64,000 bases of DNA, taken from contig JAKOVD010000204.1 of NCBI GenBank assembly GCA_029782215.1, forward strand, positions 1 to 64,000. The letters are read 5' to 3'. Source of the stretch: Chloroflexota bacterium. Lineage in GTDB: Bacteria > Chloroflexota > Anaerolineae > J102. Positions 22,454-31,266 of the stretch are shown piece by piece; position 1 is the first letter of the stretch, and the number at the start of each line of letters is the position of its first letter. Below the pieces are notes generated by a model that worked only from the letters and a program-made list of their open reading frames with translations, searched no databases and was not told the DNA's origin. A program made the translations under genes and the position numbers.

Positions 22454-24352
22454 CTACGGCGTTACGATATTGAACCAGAATTCGAAGGCATCCAGCAGTG
22501 ACAGGAACTCGACCAGCTTCCCGGCATCGCCTTCGATCGCCGCCTCGCCTGCCGAAACCTTGTCGGTCATGCTGGCCTCGCCCAGGAGGACCTCGTCCAG
22601 GGCGGCGCGGGTGGTGGTCAGAGTGGCATCCGCCTGAGCTGACTGCTTGCCCTTGGCATGGTTCAACACGCCGTTCTCCACGGTCAACACGTGCTGCTCG
22701 TCGATGTCGGTGAAGCGTGCGTTGAGAACGATGGTCTTGCCCTCCGCCTTGGGCCCGATCAACTGGACGGCCAACAGGTCGAAGAGCATGTCAAGCGGCG
22801 TCGCTCTGAGGACGTCCGGAGAGATCTTCGGCGCGGCCAAATCCATCACGCCGTCCCGCAGTTCCTTGGCCGCACTCAGGTAGAAGTTGCGCCACGGGCC
22901 CGACTCGGCCTGATAGCCGAGCTGTTCCAAGGCGTCGGCCTGCAGGGCGCGGGCTTCCTGGTTGTCGGGATCGGCAAACACGAGGTGGTTGACCACCTGC
23001 GCCACCCACCGGTAATCACCTTCCGCGAACGATTGGCGCGCCTTTGCCAGCAGCGCCTCGGCGCCGCCCATGAACCCCACGTACTTCTTGCCGGCCGCTT
23101 CCGGCGGCAGAGGATGGAGGTTGGCCGGATTGCCGTCGAAAAAGCCCAGGTAACGCTGGTAGATGGCCTTGACGTTGTGGTTGATACTGCCGTAATAGCC
23201 GCGGTTGTACCAGGCCCGGAACAGCTCCGCCGGTAGGTGAATCACCTCGGGAATCTCCAGCAGGGTGTAACCCTGGTTCGCCAGCCGCAGGGTCTCATCG
23301 TGCAGGTACTTGTACATGTCCCGCTGCTTCTTCAGGAAGTCAGCGCCAGCGTCCGCCCCCCAGCAGGGCCAATGGTGGCTGGCGAAGATGACGTCGTAGC
23401 GCCCGGCAAAGCGCTCGATGGCCTCGTCGATGTAGTGGGCCCAGGCCTTGGCGTCGCGTACCTGCGCCCCTCGCAGCGTGTACAGGTTGTGCATGTTATG
23501 CGAGCAGTTCTCGGCCATGCACAGGGCACGGTAGCCGGGAAACAGGAAATTCATCTCGGCCGGCGCTTCGGTGCCAGGGGTGAGCTGGAACTCGATCTCG
23601 ACGCCATCGATCACCATCGTCTGGCCGGTTTCTGTGATGCTGTCAGTCGGTTCAATCAGCGTCACCAGCCCCGTCGACGTCGTCTGCCCCAGGCCGGCGC
23701 CCACCTGTCCTTTCTCGTCTCTCGGCAGCAGGTTGCCGTACATGTAGCTGGCGCGGCGGGTCATCACGTTGCCGGCGATGACGTTCTCGCTGATGGCATG
23801 TTCCAGGAAGTGCTCCGGGGCGATCACCTTGACCTTGCCTGCCTTCACCTCGCCTTCTGAGATCACGCCCTTGACGCCGCCCCAGTGGTCGATATGGCTG
23901 TGCGTATAGATAACCGCCAGGACCGGCCTTTGACCCCGGTGCCGGTAGTAGAGCTCCATCCCCGCCTTGGCCGTGGGCACGCTTACCAGAGGATCCACGA
24001 CGATGCAGCCGCTCGCCGTCTCGATAATGCTCATGACCGACAGATCGAAGCCACGGATTTGGTACACGCCTTCCGTGACCCTATACAGGCCGTGGTACAG
24101 CGCCACCAGGCGGGATTGCCGCCACAGGCTGGGGTTGACGGAGGGCGGCGCCGCTTCGGCCTCCAGGAACGGGTAAGCGCTCAGGTCCCAGGCTGGCGTG
24201 CCGGCGTGGTTGAGAATGACCGGATCCTCGAGCGTGGCGATGAAGCCCCGGCTGGCGGCCTCGAAATCGGCGGTGTCGGCCCAGTTCAGCTCGGAAAGCA
24301 GAGCGGCGTTGGCCGCTGCGGTGAATGATGTGGCGTTCTTGCGTTCTCGCAT
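22454..24352 (-). CDS. Alkyl sulfatase, SdsA1/YjcS type (metallo-beta-lactamase fold)
   Basis: This 632-residue enzyme hydrolyses alkyl sulfate esters such as dodecyl sulfate to alcohol and sulfate. It has an N-terminal region with GFDLSVMSII and DPLVSVPTAK. The zinc-binding THSHIDHWGG motif comes next (around residues 155-164), then EHAISENVIAGN and NCSHNMHN. An alpha-helical dimerisation domain follows (ADALEQLGYQAESGPWRN), and a C-terminal SCP2-like domain binds the alkyl chain. It has no signal peptide, so it is probably cytoplasmic, unlike the secreted Pseudomonas enzyme. An AAGGAG site precedes the ATG at 24352. Confidence 0.93.
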   Translation of the reverse strand: MRERKNATSFTAAANAALLSELNWADTADFEAASRGFIATLEDPVILNHAGTPAWDLSAYPFLEAEAAPPSVNPSLWRQSRLVALYHGLYRVTEGVYQIRGFDLSVMSIIETASGCIVVDPLVSVPTAKAGMELYYRHRGQRPVLAVIYTHSHIDHWGGVKGVISEGEVKAGKVKVIAPEHFLEHAISENVIAGNVMTRRASYMYGNLLPRDEKGQVGAGLGQTTSTGLVTLIEPTDSITETGQTMVIDGVEIEFQLTPGTEAPAEMNFLFPGYRALCMAENCSHNMHNLYTLRGAQVRDAKAWAHYIDEAIERFAGRYDVIFASHHWPCWGADAGADFLKKQRDMYKYLHDETLRLANQGYTLLEIPEVIHLPAELFRAWYNRGYYGSINHNVKAIYQRYLGFFDGNPANLHPLPPEAAGKKYVGFMGGAEALLAKARQSFAEGDYRWVAQVVNHLVFADPDNQEARALQADALEQLGYQAESGPWRNFYLSAAKELRDGVMDLAAPKISPDVLRATPLDMLFDLLAVQLIGPKAEGKTIVLNARFTDIDEQHVLTVENGVLNHAKGKQSAQADATLTTTRAALDEVLLGEASMTDKVSAGEAAIEGDAGKLVEFLSLLDAFEFWFNIVTP

Positions 24353-24582
24353 GGGTGTCTCCTTTCTGCTGTCAGGTGTTTGCGATCGATTCTAGCAGCG
24401 TCGCCGGGTCCCCGGCTCTGGCGCCGCGGAAGCTCATCCTGCCGGTTTGTTCTGTACTGCGTCAGCGCAGCGCCAGACCCGGTGAGCGCGAGGCGAAGCG
24501 TACCACAAGCGAACCTTGTTTTGGTAGAAATGATAGGGGTCGCGCCCAACGGCTGATGCCGCACTCGACGAGGGCGCCATGA

Positions 24583-25037
24583 CTACTTCTCGGGGAGGAT
24601 CGCCGTCAGGCCCAGGGTGCCGCCCGCCGCCAGCATCGCCAGGCCGGTCTTCGAGGGGTTCATCCGGCTGTGGTGACCGCAACTCCACCCGGCCCCAAAT
24701 AGCATGCCGAACGACACCAGATTCGAAACCCACAGCGCCAGCATGAAGTTCCCCGGCGCGACTGCAAAGAGGACCAGGGAAGGCACCACCGCGATCACTG
24801 CCACCACGACACAGTCGACGGCGCCGATCAGATCGTCGCGCCGGATGCCTACCGGCTTGGGCTGGCTGCCGGACAGATGGGCGAGGACATCTTGATACAG
24901 TAACTGGCGCTGGGCGGCATGGGTGATTGGCTCCAGGATGGGGTCCAGCTTTCCGGCGGCAGCCTCGATGCCTTAGTGGCATCCTGTTCCGGGTTGCCGC
25001 CCCAGCCGCTGGCGGCCCCGTCGACGTTCACGTTCAT
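24583..25037 (-). pseudogene. Frameshifted VIT/CCC1-like membrane protein
   Basis: From ATG 25037 the frame runs MNVNVDGAASGWGGNPEQDAT and then shifts. Near 24973 one base appears to be missing, and the other frame continues GIEAAAGKLDPILEP, then RRDDLIGAVDCVVVAVIAVV, WVSNLVSFGMLFGAGW and a final hydrophobic segment to the stop at 24583. The second half resembles the C-terminal three-helix part of VIT1/CCC1-type iron/manganese transporters. The N-terminal transmembrane part seems absent, so this is probably a truncated and frameshifted remnant. Family assignment is tentative. Confidence 0.6.
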
Positions 25038-25087
25038 TGCTACTGCTCTTGATGGCCTTCATGATGGGTATGGTGGAAAATGAGATA

Positions 25088-26815
25088 TCACGAACCTTCC
25101 TCGCCCTGGTCAGGACCGGGATTCTCCTCCAACCACCGGAACGCCGCCTGCGCAGCCTCGTTCATGGCGGCGCCGATCAGCGGCTTGGCCATGAAGAGGT
25201 TATCGGCGCCGATGATGGCCAACTGCCCGGTCCGGGCAAGCTGGTCACGCACTGCCGGATCCACGCCAACGAGCATGAGTCTGCCGTTGCGAGCCTTCAA
25301 CGATGCGGCATAGCGCTGGATGACGTTCATGAAGGTGCTGCCGAGCTCCGGCTCACCCCGCACGATGATCGCCACCACTGCCCTGTCGGACTCGTCCACC
25401 TTTGGAAGCATCTCCTCGATCGTGCCCGCGGTGGCAAAGAACAGACTGCCGTAGACGTACAAAAGCGTGAACTGGTTGCTGGGCGCATTCCGGGGTGGTT
25501 CACGCTCGATCGGGAAGCCGTTGGGCTGCAGCGCCCACTCGGTGACCACCACCTTGCTCGACGCCCGCACCACGTGCAGCACGATGCTGAGGGCGACACC
25601 CAGCAGCACGGCGAACTGCAGCGGGACGAGCAGAGTGGCCGCGAACGTGATGACCATGACCGCTGCCGTGACACGGCCAGTCCTCCAGGCAAGCACCGCC
25701 TGCTCGACACGCAGCCCCTGGAACCCGGCCACGATCAACAGCGCTGCGAGGGCAGGCATCGGCACCCACTCCACGAGCGGCGCGAACGCCAGCACGACCA
25801 GTGCCACAAAAAGACCGGCGAAGATATTGGTCCACCGCGACCTGGCGCCCGCGCCCATGATCAGCGCCGTGCCCGAGATCGAACCGCCGGCCGGAAGTCC
25901 GCCCGCAAAGCTGGTCGCCAGGTTCGCGGCGCCCTGACCGAAGAAATCACGCGAGACATTGGGGAGCTTGCCATCAGGATTTGGGGTTCCCTGGCTCACC
26001 CCCGCGCCCTGGATCAGACCGATGATCGCGACCGAAAGAGCGGGCACAAGCATGGGCAGGACGAAGGACGGGTTCGGCAGCACGAGACGCGGCAGGGACC
26101 TTGGGATAGTCGTGATATCGCCGACGGTCGGCACTTCGCCGAACATCGCGGCTGAGGGAAGCAGCGGGTTGCTTAGGATCGCCAAGAGCAGGGTCGCCGC
26201 GGCGATCGCGATGATGAAGGCGAAGCGCCCCCAGCGCGTCGCCAGCAGCGCCACGATGAGGACCAGTGTTAGCACGCCGATGATCGTGGTTGGCACCACA
26301 ACCTGAGTTGGGTTGATCAAGAGGTGCAGCGCACGGGCGGCGCTGTTCTGATAGGGGCTGCTGAAACCGGTCAGGTCGCCCAACTGTCCGAGGATGATCA
26401 GGACCGCAACACCATTCAGGAAGCCCACCATGACCGCGTTCGAGACGAAACGCAGCATGAACCCAAGCCGGAACAGACCCGCCAGAAGCTGGATCACCCC
26501 CACCAGCAGCACCATCACCGCCAGCGCCTCCATGCGCTGGTTTGCCGGCACATCCGCCAACCCCGAGCCCGCGGCCACCGAAAGCGCGCTGGTTGTCGAC
26601 ACGTTCATGAACACCGAGCCGGTGAAGATCGCGCCGACCGGCACAGCGATCATCAACGTGTAGATCCCGACGATGGGATTGACCGTCGCCAGCAGCGCAT
26701 GTCCCATCGCCTGCGGGACATTGACGATCGCAAACGTCAGCCCCGCGACCAGATCCGAGACGAGATGCCTGCGTTCCGGTTTCAGATTCTGTGTCGTGGC
26801 AACGAGTTGTTCCAT
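25088..26815 (-). CDS. SulP-family anion transporter with STAS domain
   Basis: This 575-residue SulP (SLC26-like) anion transporter has about ten to fourteen membrane helices. It opens with HLVSDLVAGLTFAIVNVPQAMGHALL, the family signature region, and contains FFGQGAANLATSFAGGLPAGGSISGTAL in the second half. A C-terminal STAS domain (about 455-560) carries LYVYGSLFFATAGTIEEML. I start at ATG 26815 because the upstream part of the open frame (to 26980) overlaps a peptidase fragment in another frame and lacks family character. Typical substrates are sulfate, bicarbonate or organic anions; nothing here fixes which. Its proximity to the alkyl sulfatase is suggestive only. Confidence 0.9.
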   Translation of the reverse strand: MEQLVATTQNLKPERRHLVSDLVAGLTFAIVNVPQAMGHALLATVNPIVGIYTLMIAVPVGAIFTGSVFMNVSTTSALSVAAGSGLADVPANQRMEALAVMVLLVGVIQLLAGLFRLGFMLRFVSNAVMVGFLNGVAVLIILGQLGDLTGFSSPYQNSAARALHLLINPTQVVVPTTIIGVLTLVLIVALLATRWGRFAFIIAIAAATLLLAILSNPLLPSAAMFGEVPTVGDITTIPRSLPRLVLPNPSFVLPMLVPALSVAIIGLIQGAGVSQGTPNPDGKLPNVSRDFFGQGAANLATSFAGGLPAGGSISGTALIMGAGARSRWTNIFAGLFVALVVLAFAPLVEWVPMPALAALLIVAGFQGLRVEQAVLAWRTGRVTAAVMVITFAATLLVPLQFAVLLGVALSIVLHVVRASSKVVVTEWALQPNGFPIEREPPRNAPSNQFTLLYVYGSLFFATAGTIEEMLPKVDESDRAVVAIIVRGEPELGSTFMNVIQRYAASLKARNGRLMLVGVDPAVRDQLARTGQLAIIGADNLFMAKPLIGAAMNEAAQAAFRWLEENPGPDQGEEGS

Positions 26816-26823
26816 AGCGCCAT

Positions 26824-27117
26824 TCACCACGTTTCCTGCGGGGACGCCGTCGTGCGCCTGCCGCCGGCGCCCTCGCTCCGAGACGGTTGCACAATTCTGA
26901 AGCACCCCTCGGTGGCCTCCGCCATGTCCTTCTGGCTGAACCACTCGAGCGGGACATGGATCTCTTGCATGCCGGTGCAAACGGCGGTCGTTGGCAGACC
27001 CGGCTCGCTCAGGCGCGAGCCGTCAGTTCCACCGCGCGCTGGCACGGAGTAGGGCTCGACGCCGGCCAGTCGGCACGCCAGCCGCACCATCTCCGCCAGA
27101 TAGGGCCGTCTCATCAA
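26824..27117 (-). pseudogene. C-terminal fragment of a peptidase T-like (M20B) peptidase
   Basis: The 97-residue frame reads AGVEPYSVPARGGTDGSRLSEPGLPT, then a divergent TGMQEIHVPLEW and DMAEATEGCF. The first block is the well-conserved C-terminal catalytic-domain end of peptidase T (RGGTDGSRL with the Gly/Asp cluster). The rest of the enzyme, about 300 residues, is missing upstream, where the M20 dipeptidase gene ends only 24 bases away. It is most likely a decayed relic. Confidence 0.65.
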
Positions 27118-27141
27118 TCACCTGTCTTCCTTGCGGCAGCG

Positions 27142-28530
27142 TCAAGCCGGCAGTTGTGCCAGCTCGTCCAGATAGACAATGGCTGTCTGAATGCCCCGCT
27201 CGAACATGTCGATGCGGTAGTGCTCGTTGGGCGCGTGTAGGCCATCGGTGTCCAGACCATAGCCCATCATCACCACCGGGGCTTTCATCAGATCGGCCAG
27301 TTCGGCCACAATGGGGATGCTGCCGCCGCCCCGTGTGAAGACGGGTGTATAGCCCCAGCCGCGCTCAAACGCGCGGGCGGCGGCCTGCATCTCCGGCAAG
27401 TCGAAGGGGATCAGGGCTGGCTTTCCCGTGGTGAGCAACCGCACCTCAACGTTCACTGTCGGCGGCGCTGCCTCCAGGATGGCCTTCCTGATCAGATCAT
27501 AGATCTTGTGGCTGTCCTGGTTGCCCACCAGGCGGGCGCTGATCTTGACGCCCGCTCTTGCGGGGATGATCGTCTTGGGACCCGGGCCCGAATAGCCACT
27601 CCACAGGCCGTTGATGTCGAGCGTCGGCCGCGCAGAGATGCGCTCCCGGACCGTATAGTTGGCGTCGCCCCACACCGCCGGCACACCCGTCGCCGCCATG
27701 AAGTTCTCTTCGGTCATCGGAACCTTGGCAAGCATTGCGCGTTCCGCCTCCGTCAGCGGCGCCACGTCGTCATAGAAACCGGGGATGGCGATGGTGCCGT
27801 CGGCGTTGTAGAGCTTGCCGAGGATTTCGACCAGCGCCAGGGCGGGATTGTGCGTCGCGCCGCCCCATAGGCCGCTGTGCAGGTCTTCCCGAGGGCCGCG
27901 GACCTCGGCTTCAAGATAGGTCATGCCGCGCAGGCTGTGCGTGATCGCCGGCGTCTCGACCGCGGCCATCGATGAATCGCTGATGACGCACACGTCCGCC
28001 TGGAGCAGGTCCTTGTGCTCCCGAACCCACGGCACGAGGCTTGGCGAAGACGCTTCTTCCTCGCCCTCCAACAGGAACTTGACGTTGACGGGAGCGGCGC
28101 CGCCTGCTTTCAAATAGGATTCGAGCGCTTTGATTTGGATGAAGAACTGCCCCTTGTCGTCCGTGGCGCCGCGCGCGTAGATTATCCCGTCCTTGATCGT
28201 CGGCTCGAAAGGCGGCGTCTTCCAGCCATCTTCCATGGCCGCTGGCATCACGTCGTAGTGGCCGTAGATCAAGACGGTGCGCTTGTCCGGCCCCGCCCCC
28301 AACCATTCTCCGTAGACGAGCGGGCGGCCAGACGTTTCCACCACGCGCGCCTGGTTGAGCCCCAGACCGGCCAGGTGCGCCGCCAGCCACTCCGCGTTCC
28401 GCCGCATGTCCGCGGCGTGCTCCGGATCGGCCCCGACGCTGGGGATGCGCAGCATCTCGAACAGCTCATCCAGAAATCTCTGGGTGTTTGCACGCGCATA
28501 GGCGCGCGCTGCCTCCGTCGTCTTGATCAT
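27142..28530 (-). CDS. M20-family dipeptidase (CNDP/PepV-like)
   Basis: This 462-residue zinc-dependent cytoplasmic dipeptidase of family M20 cleaves short peptides. The metal-site motifs are all present: GHYDVMPA (zinc His and Asp), ARGATDDKGQ (bridging Asp), LLEGEEEASSP (catalytic Glu and zinc Glu), DSSM, and near the C-terminus RGGGSIPI and HAPNEHYRI (zinc His). The middle lid domain starts at LRGMTYLEAEVRGPREDLHSG, a dimerisation and substrate-lid region typical of carnosinase-like members. A GAGG site precedes the ATG. A peptidase T fragment follows directly, so two peptidase genes probably once stood in tandem. Confidence 0.92.
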   Translation of the reverse strand: MIKTTEAARAYARANTQRFLDELFEMLRIPSVGADPEHAADMRRNAEWLAAHLAGLGLNQARVVETSGRPLVYGEWLGAGPDKRTVLIYGHYDVMPAAMEDGWKTPPFEPTIKDGIIYARGATDDKGQFFIQIKALESYLKAGGAAPVNVKFLLEGEEEASSPSLVPWVREHKDLLQADVCVISDSSMAAVETPAITHSLRGMTYLEAEVRGPREDLHSGLWGGATHNPALALVEILGKLYNADGTIAIPGFYDDVAPLTEAERAMLAKVPMTEENFMAATGVPAVWGDANYTVRERISARPTLDINGLWSGYSGPGPKTIIPARAGVKISARLVGNQDSHKIYDLIRKAILEAAPPTVNVEVRLLTTGKPALIPFDLPEMQAAARAFERGWGYTPVFTRGGGSIPIVAELADLMKAPVVMMGYGLDTDGLHAPNEHYRIDMFERGIQTAIVYLDELAQLPA

Positions 28531-28797
28531 GTCATCCTCGTCTCAAGGGAGATCTCGAAAAGTGCTCATGGGTGCCCGCAAGCGCGGCGACGCGGTACCG
28601 CTGGTGCGCGTCTGCCCACCTGATCGTCCGTTTCCTTGTCATTCGCCGTGCCGCCGCCGCATGCTGGCTCAATCATACAGCCTTGGCCGCATTCTACGGC
28701 GATGGCGCGAGCTTGGCAAGCACGCAACGTTCCGTCGATCCAAGGGCACGTCACTCCGTCGCTCCGTCGCTCCGATGCCAGCATCCCACCAGGCCCG

Positions 28798-29814
28798 CTA
28801 CCGGTCCGGCGAGATCGCGCTCATGGTCGGGATGGTCCTGAGGTGGATGATGACGGGATGCCCAAGCGCGGCCGCCACCTTGTCTGCCAGCTCTTTGGCC
28901 GGCCTCAGGTCACCCATTCCTTCCACGGTGATCACCGCCAGTGGGTCGCGTGAATCTACCGATACGACATGGTAGGCCGTGCCGGCCAGCCACTGTTCGG
29001 TCACGACCGCTCCCGTCTGGCTCTCCATCGCATTCCTGACTGCGCGATAGGCGGTCAGCGAAAGCGGGACCATGATCACCAATGTGGCCACGATGATGAG
29101 GACAAAGGCGTTCCGGCGCATGCGCGTCTGGCTTTCGATTGTGGCCACACGGCCCAGGCCGGAAAGCAGAAACACCACGCCTCCTGCCAGCAGGATGGCC
29201 AGGAAATTGGTCAGGAAAAGAACCATGGCGCCGGCCGCAGCGTTCCATTCTCCCTGCGACAGGGCGATGCCGACCACGCACAGTGGGGGCACCAGGGAGA
29301 TGGCGATCGCCACCCCACCCATGGAATCGGCGATCTCCTCACGGCCCATGATGAAGGCGCCCGCCGCCCCCGCTCCCAGGGCGGTCAGCAAGGCAAACAG
29401 GCCGGGAGAGACGCGTGAGGCGAGCTCGGCATTCTCCGTAAAGGAGATCACGATATTGGGGACCACCAGCGTCAGCAGGGTGGACATGGTAATGACGGCG
29501 ACGACGCCTGCGACCACCAGCGCCAGAGCCCGCAGCGCCCTCCTGCCCGAGCCCATGACCACGGCTGCGGTCGTCGCCATGATCGGGCCCATCAGCGGCG
29601 CCACGATCATGGCCCCGATCACGGTCGCCGTGGAAGCAGCCAAGAGACCATACGTGGCGATGAGCGTGGCCAGGAGGAGGAGAACGAAGAAGTTCGTCAG
29701 CTTGCGGCCAGTCTGCGGGCCCTCGATGAACATCTTGGCCTCGAACGCCTGCAGGTAATTGGGATCGAAGCGCATTTTGGCAGTTAGGATCCGTGCCTCA
29801 GCACTGTTTGTCAT
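28798..29814 (-). CDS. DUF389 family membrane protein
   Basis: This 338-residue protein has about six membrane helices and the hallmarks of the DUF389/TIGR00341 family: SAEARILTAKMRF at the N-terminus, ASTATVIGAMIVAPLMGPI in the first helix pair, and ISLVPPLCVVG. A C-terminal soluble part contains VSVDSRDPLAVITVEG. The function of the family is not known. The chosen ATG at 29814 has an AAGGAG site nine bases upstream; the longer frame from 29859 would begin with an implausible segment. It stands between the dipeptidase and the citrate synthases without obvious functional link. Confidence 0.88.
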   Translation of the reverse strand: MTNSAEARILTAKMRFDPNYLQAFEAKMFIEGPQTGRKLTNFFVLLLLATLIATYGLLAASTATVIGAMIVAPLMGPIMATTAAVVMGSGRRALRALALVVAGVVAVITMSTLLTLVVPNIVISFTENAELASRVSPGLFALLTALGAGAAGAFIMGREEIADSMGGVAIAISLVPPLCVVGIALSQGEWNAAAGAMVLFLTNFLAILLAGGVVFLLSGLGRVATIESQTRMRRNAFVLIIVATLVIMVPLSLTAYRAVRNAMESQTGAVVTEQWLAGTAYHVVSVDSRDPLAVITVEGMGDLRPAKELADKVAAALGHPVIIHLRTIPTMSAISPDR

Positions 29815-29883
29815 GGGCTCATGTCTCCTTTGGAGGCAGTAAAACATCAGAAAAACCAACTCGCCAGGACGGCGAACAGTATT

Positions 29884-31140
29884 CTACGACAACGTGGCGG
29901 CCACCACATCCCCCCCGGCGAGCACCAGGTCGCGTTCCTCCGGCCCGTTGTAGCGGGCGCGCGGACGGATAAGCTGGCCCGTCGCATACTGCTCAGTGGC
30001 GTGCCCGATCCAGCCGATGGTGCGGCCCAACGCAAAGAGGATCAGGGCGGCGCGGTCCGGCAACCTGAGCGTGCGAGCCGTGACCTCAAGGGCGAAATCA
30101 ATCGTCGGCTGCAAGCCCGTCAGCTCATAGACGGCGTCGCTCAGGGCGCGCCCCTGGGCCGGAACGTCAGCAGCCGGAAAGTGCGCGTCGACCAGGTTCA
30201 GAAGAAGCCTGCCTCGCGGGTCGCCGTCGGGATACAGGGGATGGCCGAAGCCTGGGATGGGGGCGCCGCGCTTCAGGTAGCTTCCCAGCGCCACAAGCAC
30301 GCCGGCCTCGGCATCATCGAGCAGTTGCGCCACCTGCTCCGTGTTCCCTCCGTGCCGGTGTCCCTGCAGCGCCGCCAAACCGGCAATCACGACCGCATAG
30401 GGCGTCGACCCGGCAGAGGCCACGCAGCGCGCGGTGAAAGCAGAGACGTTCAGCTCGTGGTCGGCGCAAAGGATCATTGCGGCCGACAATAGAGTTGCGG
30501 CTTCAGGCTGCTGCGGCGCCCAGCCCAGTTGCAGGGTTCGCGCCCATGAGGGGCCGGCGGGGCGCCCGCTTGTCACGGCCACCAACAGGTCCAGGATGTG
30601 GGCACCGGTCACCGCCACAGCCTCCGGGGTGGTGTAGTAGGCAGCCAGATCATCGCCAGCGGCACGCGCCAGCATCGTCTGGAAAAGCGCAATGGGGTTC
30701 TGGTCGCCTCCCGGCATTCTGTGCCGATCGTCAGGTGGTCGGGCTCTGCGCTCGGCGGACCCAAACAGATCGCCCGGCTCCAGCCGGTCCAGCCAGATCA
30801 GCGCTGCCACTTGTTCGACGGTGCATGCCTGCGCCAGCGCCATGACATCGTAGCCTCGGTAGAACAGGCGGCCATCCCGAATCATCGTGATCGCCGATTC
30901 CAGCACAGGTAGCCCATAGCTCAGCGCACCCTCCGCTGCCCTGGCAGGATCGTGCCGGAAGACCTTGCGGCTGCGCAGTACCTCCACATCCTCGGCGTGG
31001 TAACGGCGGGCGCGGCTGGGACCTCCGGCTGCCTCCGAGCGCACCAGCCCGCGGCTGACATACGAGTAGAGGGTAGCCAGCGTGACGCCAAGCCGGTCGG
31101 CGGCTTCGCGGGCGCTGAGGTAGCGAGGCGAGGCGTCCAT
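29884..31140 (-). CDS. Citrate synthase-family protein with N-terminal MerR-like helix-turn-helix
   Basis: This 418-residue protein joins a DNA-binding domain (residues 6-60; LSAREAADRLGVTLATLYSY, SRARRYHAEDVE) to a citrate synthase domain. The synthase motifs are present: HRHGGN (first catalytic His), GFGHPLYPDGDPRG (second His), TIDFAL (Asp) and IGHATEQYATGQLIRPRARYNG. The start at 31140 is set by a GGAGG site; the open frame from 31176 would add 12 unlikely residues. It is divergent from a second citrate synthase with repeated ATTGAT elements between. Similar two-gene sets are known in proteobacteria. The HTH domain suggests it may regulate the pair; both enzyme activity and DNA binding need proof. 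Confidence 0.88.
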   Translation of the reverse strand: MDASPRYLSAREAADRLGVTLATLYSYVSRGLVRSEAAGGPSRARRYHAEDVEVLRSRKVFRHDPARAAEGALSYGLPVLESAITMIRDGRLFYRGYDVMALAQACTVEQVAALIWLDRLEPGDLFGSAERRARPPDDRHRMPGGDQNPIALFQTMLARAAGDDLAAYYTTPEAVAVTGAHILDLLVAVTSGRPAGPSWARTLQLGWAPQQPEAATLLSAAMILCADHELNVSAFTARCVASAGSTPYAVVIAGLAALQGHRHGGNTEQVAQLLDDAEAGVLVALGSYLKRGAPIPGFGHPLYPDGDPRGRLLLNLVDAHFPAADVPAQGRALSDAVYELTGLQPTIDFALEVTARTLRLPDRAALILFALGRTIGWIGHATEQYATGQLIRPRARYNGPEERDLVLAGGDVVAATLS

Positions 31141-31161
31141 TTGAGGTCCCTCCATCGGCAA

Positions 31162-31211
31162 ACATTGATTCTTCAATCAAGATTGACAACATTGATTTTT
31201 GATCATAGCCT
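31162..31211. promoter_or_regulatory. Divergent citrate-synthase promoter with ATTGAT repeats
   Basis: ACATTGATT occurs twice (31162-31170 and 31189-31197, 27 bases apart). Each copy is the left half of a dyad: TTGATT-CTTC-AATCAA (31165-31180) and TGAT-n5-ATCA (31193-31205). The plus-strand promoter TTGACA (31183-31188), 17 bases, TAGCCT (31206-31211) overlaps the second dyad. A dimeric regulator bound here would control the plus-strand gene and possibly the divergent one. The MerR-like domain next door is the obvious candidate. Confidence 0.65.
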
Positions 31212-31266
31212 ATCCACATGTCAAGCCGTGACATCCCTCACACGCACACCTTAAGCGAGCGAACCT

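Noticed and set aside
22454..26815. Alkyl sulfatase plus SulP transporter as one sulfate-handling operon
   Set aside because: The genes are separated by about 0.7 kb with a pseudogene between, and the specificity of the transporter is unknown, so the link is not supported.
25088..26980. SulP gene starting at 26980
   Set aside because: The first 55 codons overlap the peptidase T fragment in another frame and do not match SulP N-termini; ATG 26815 gives the normal start.
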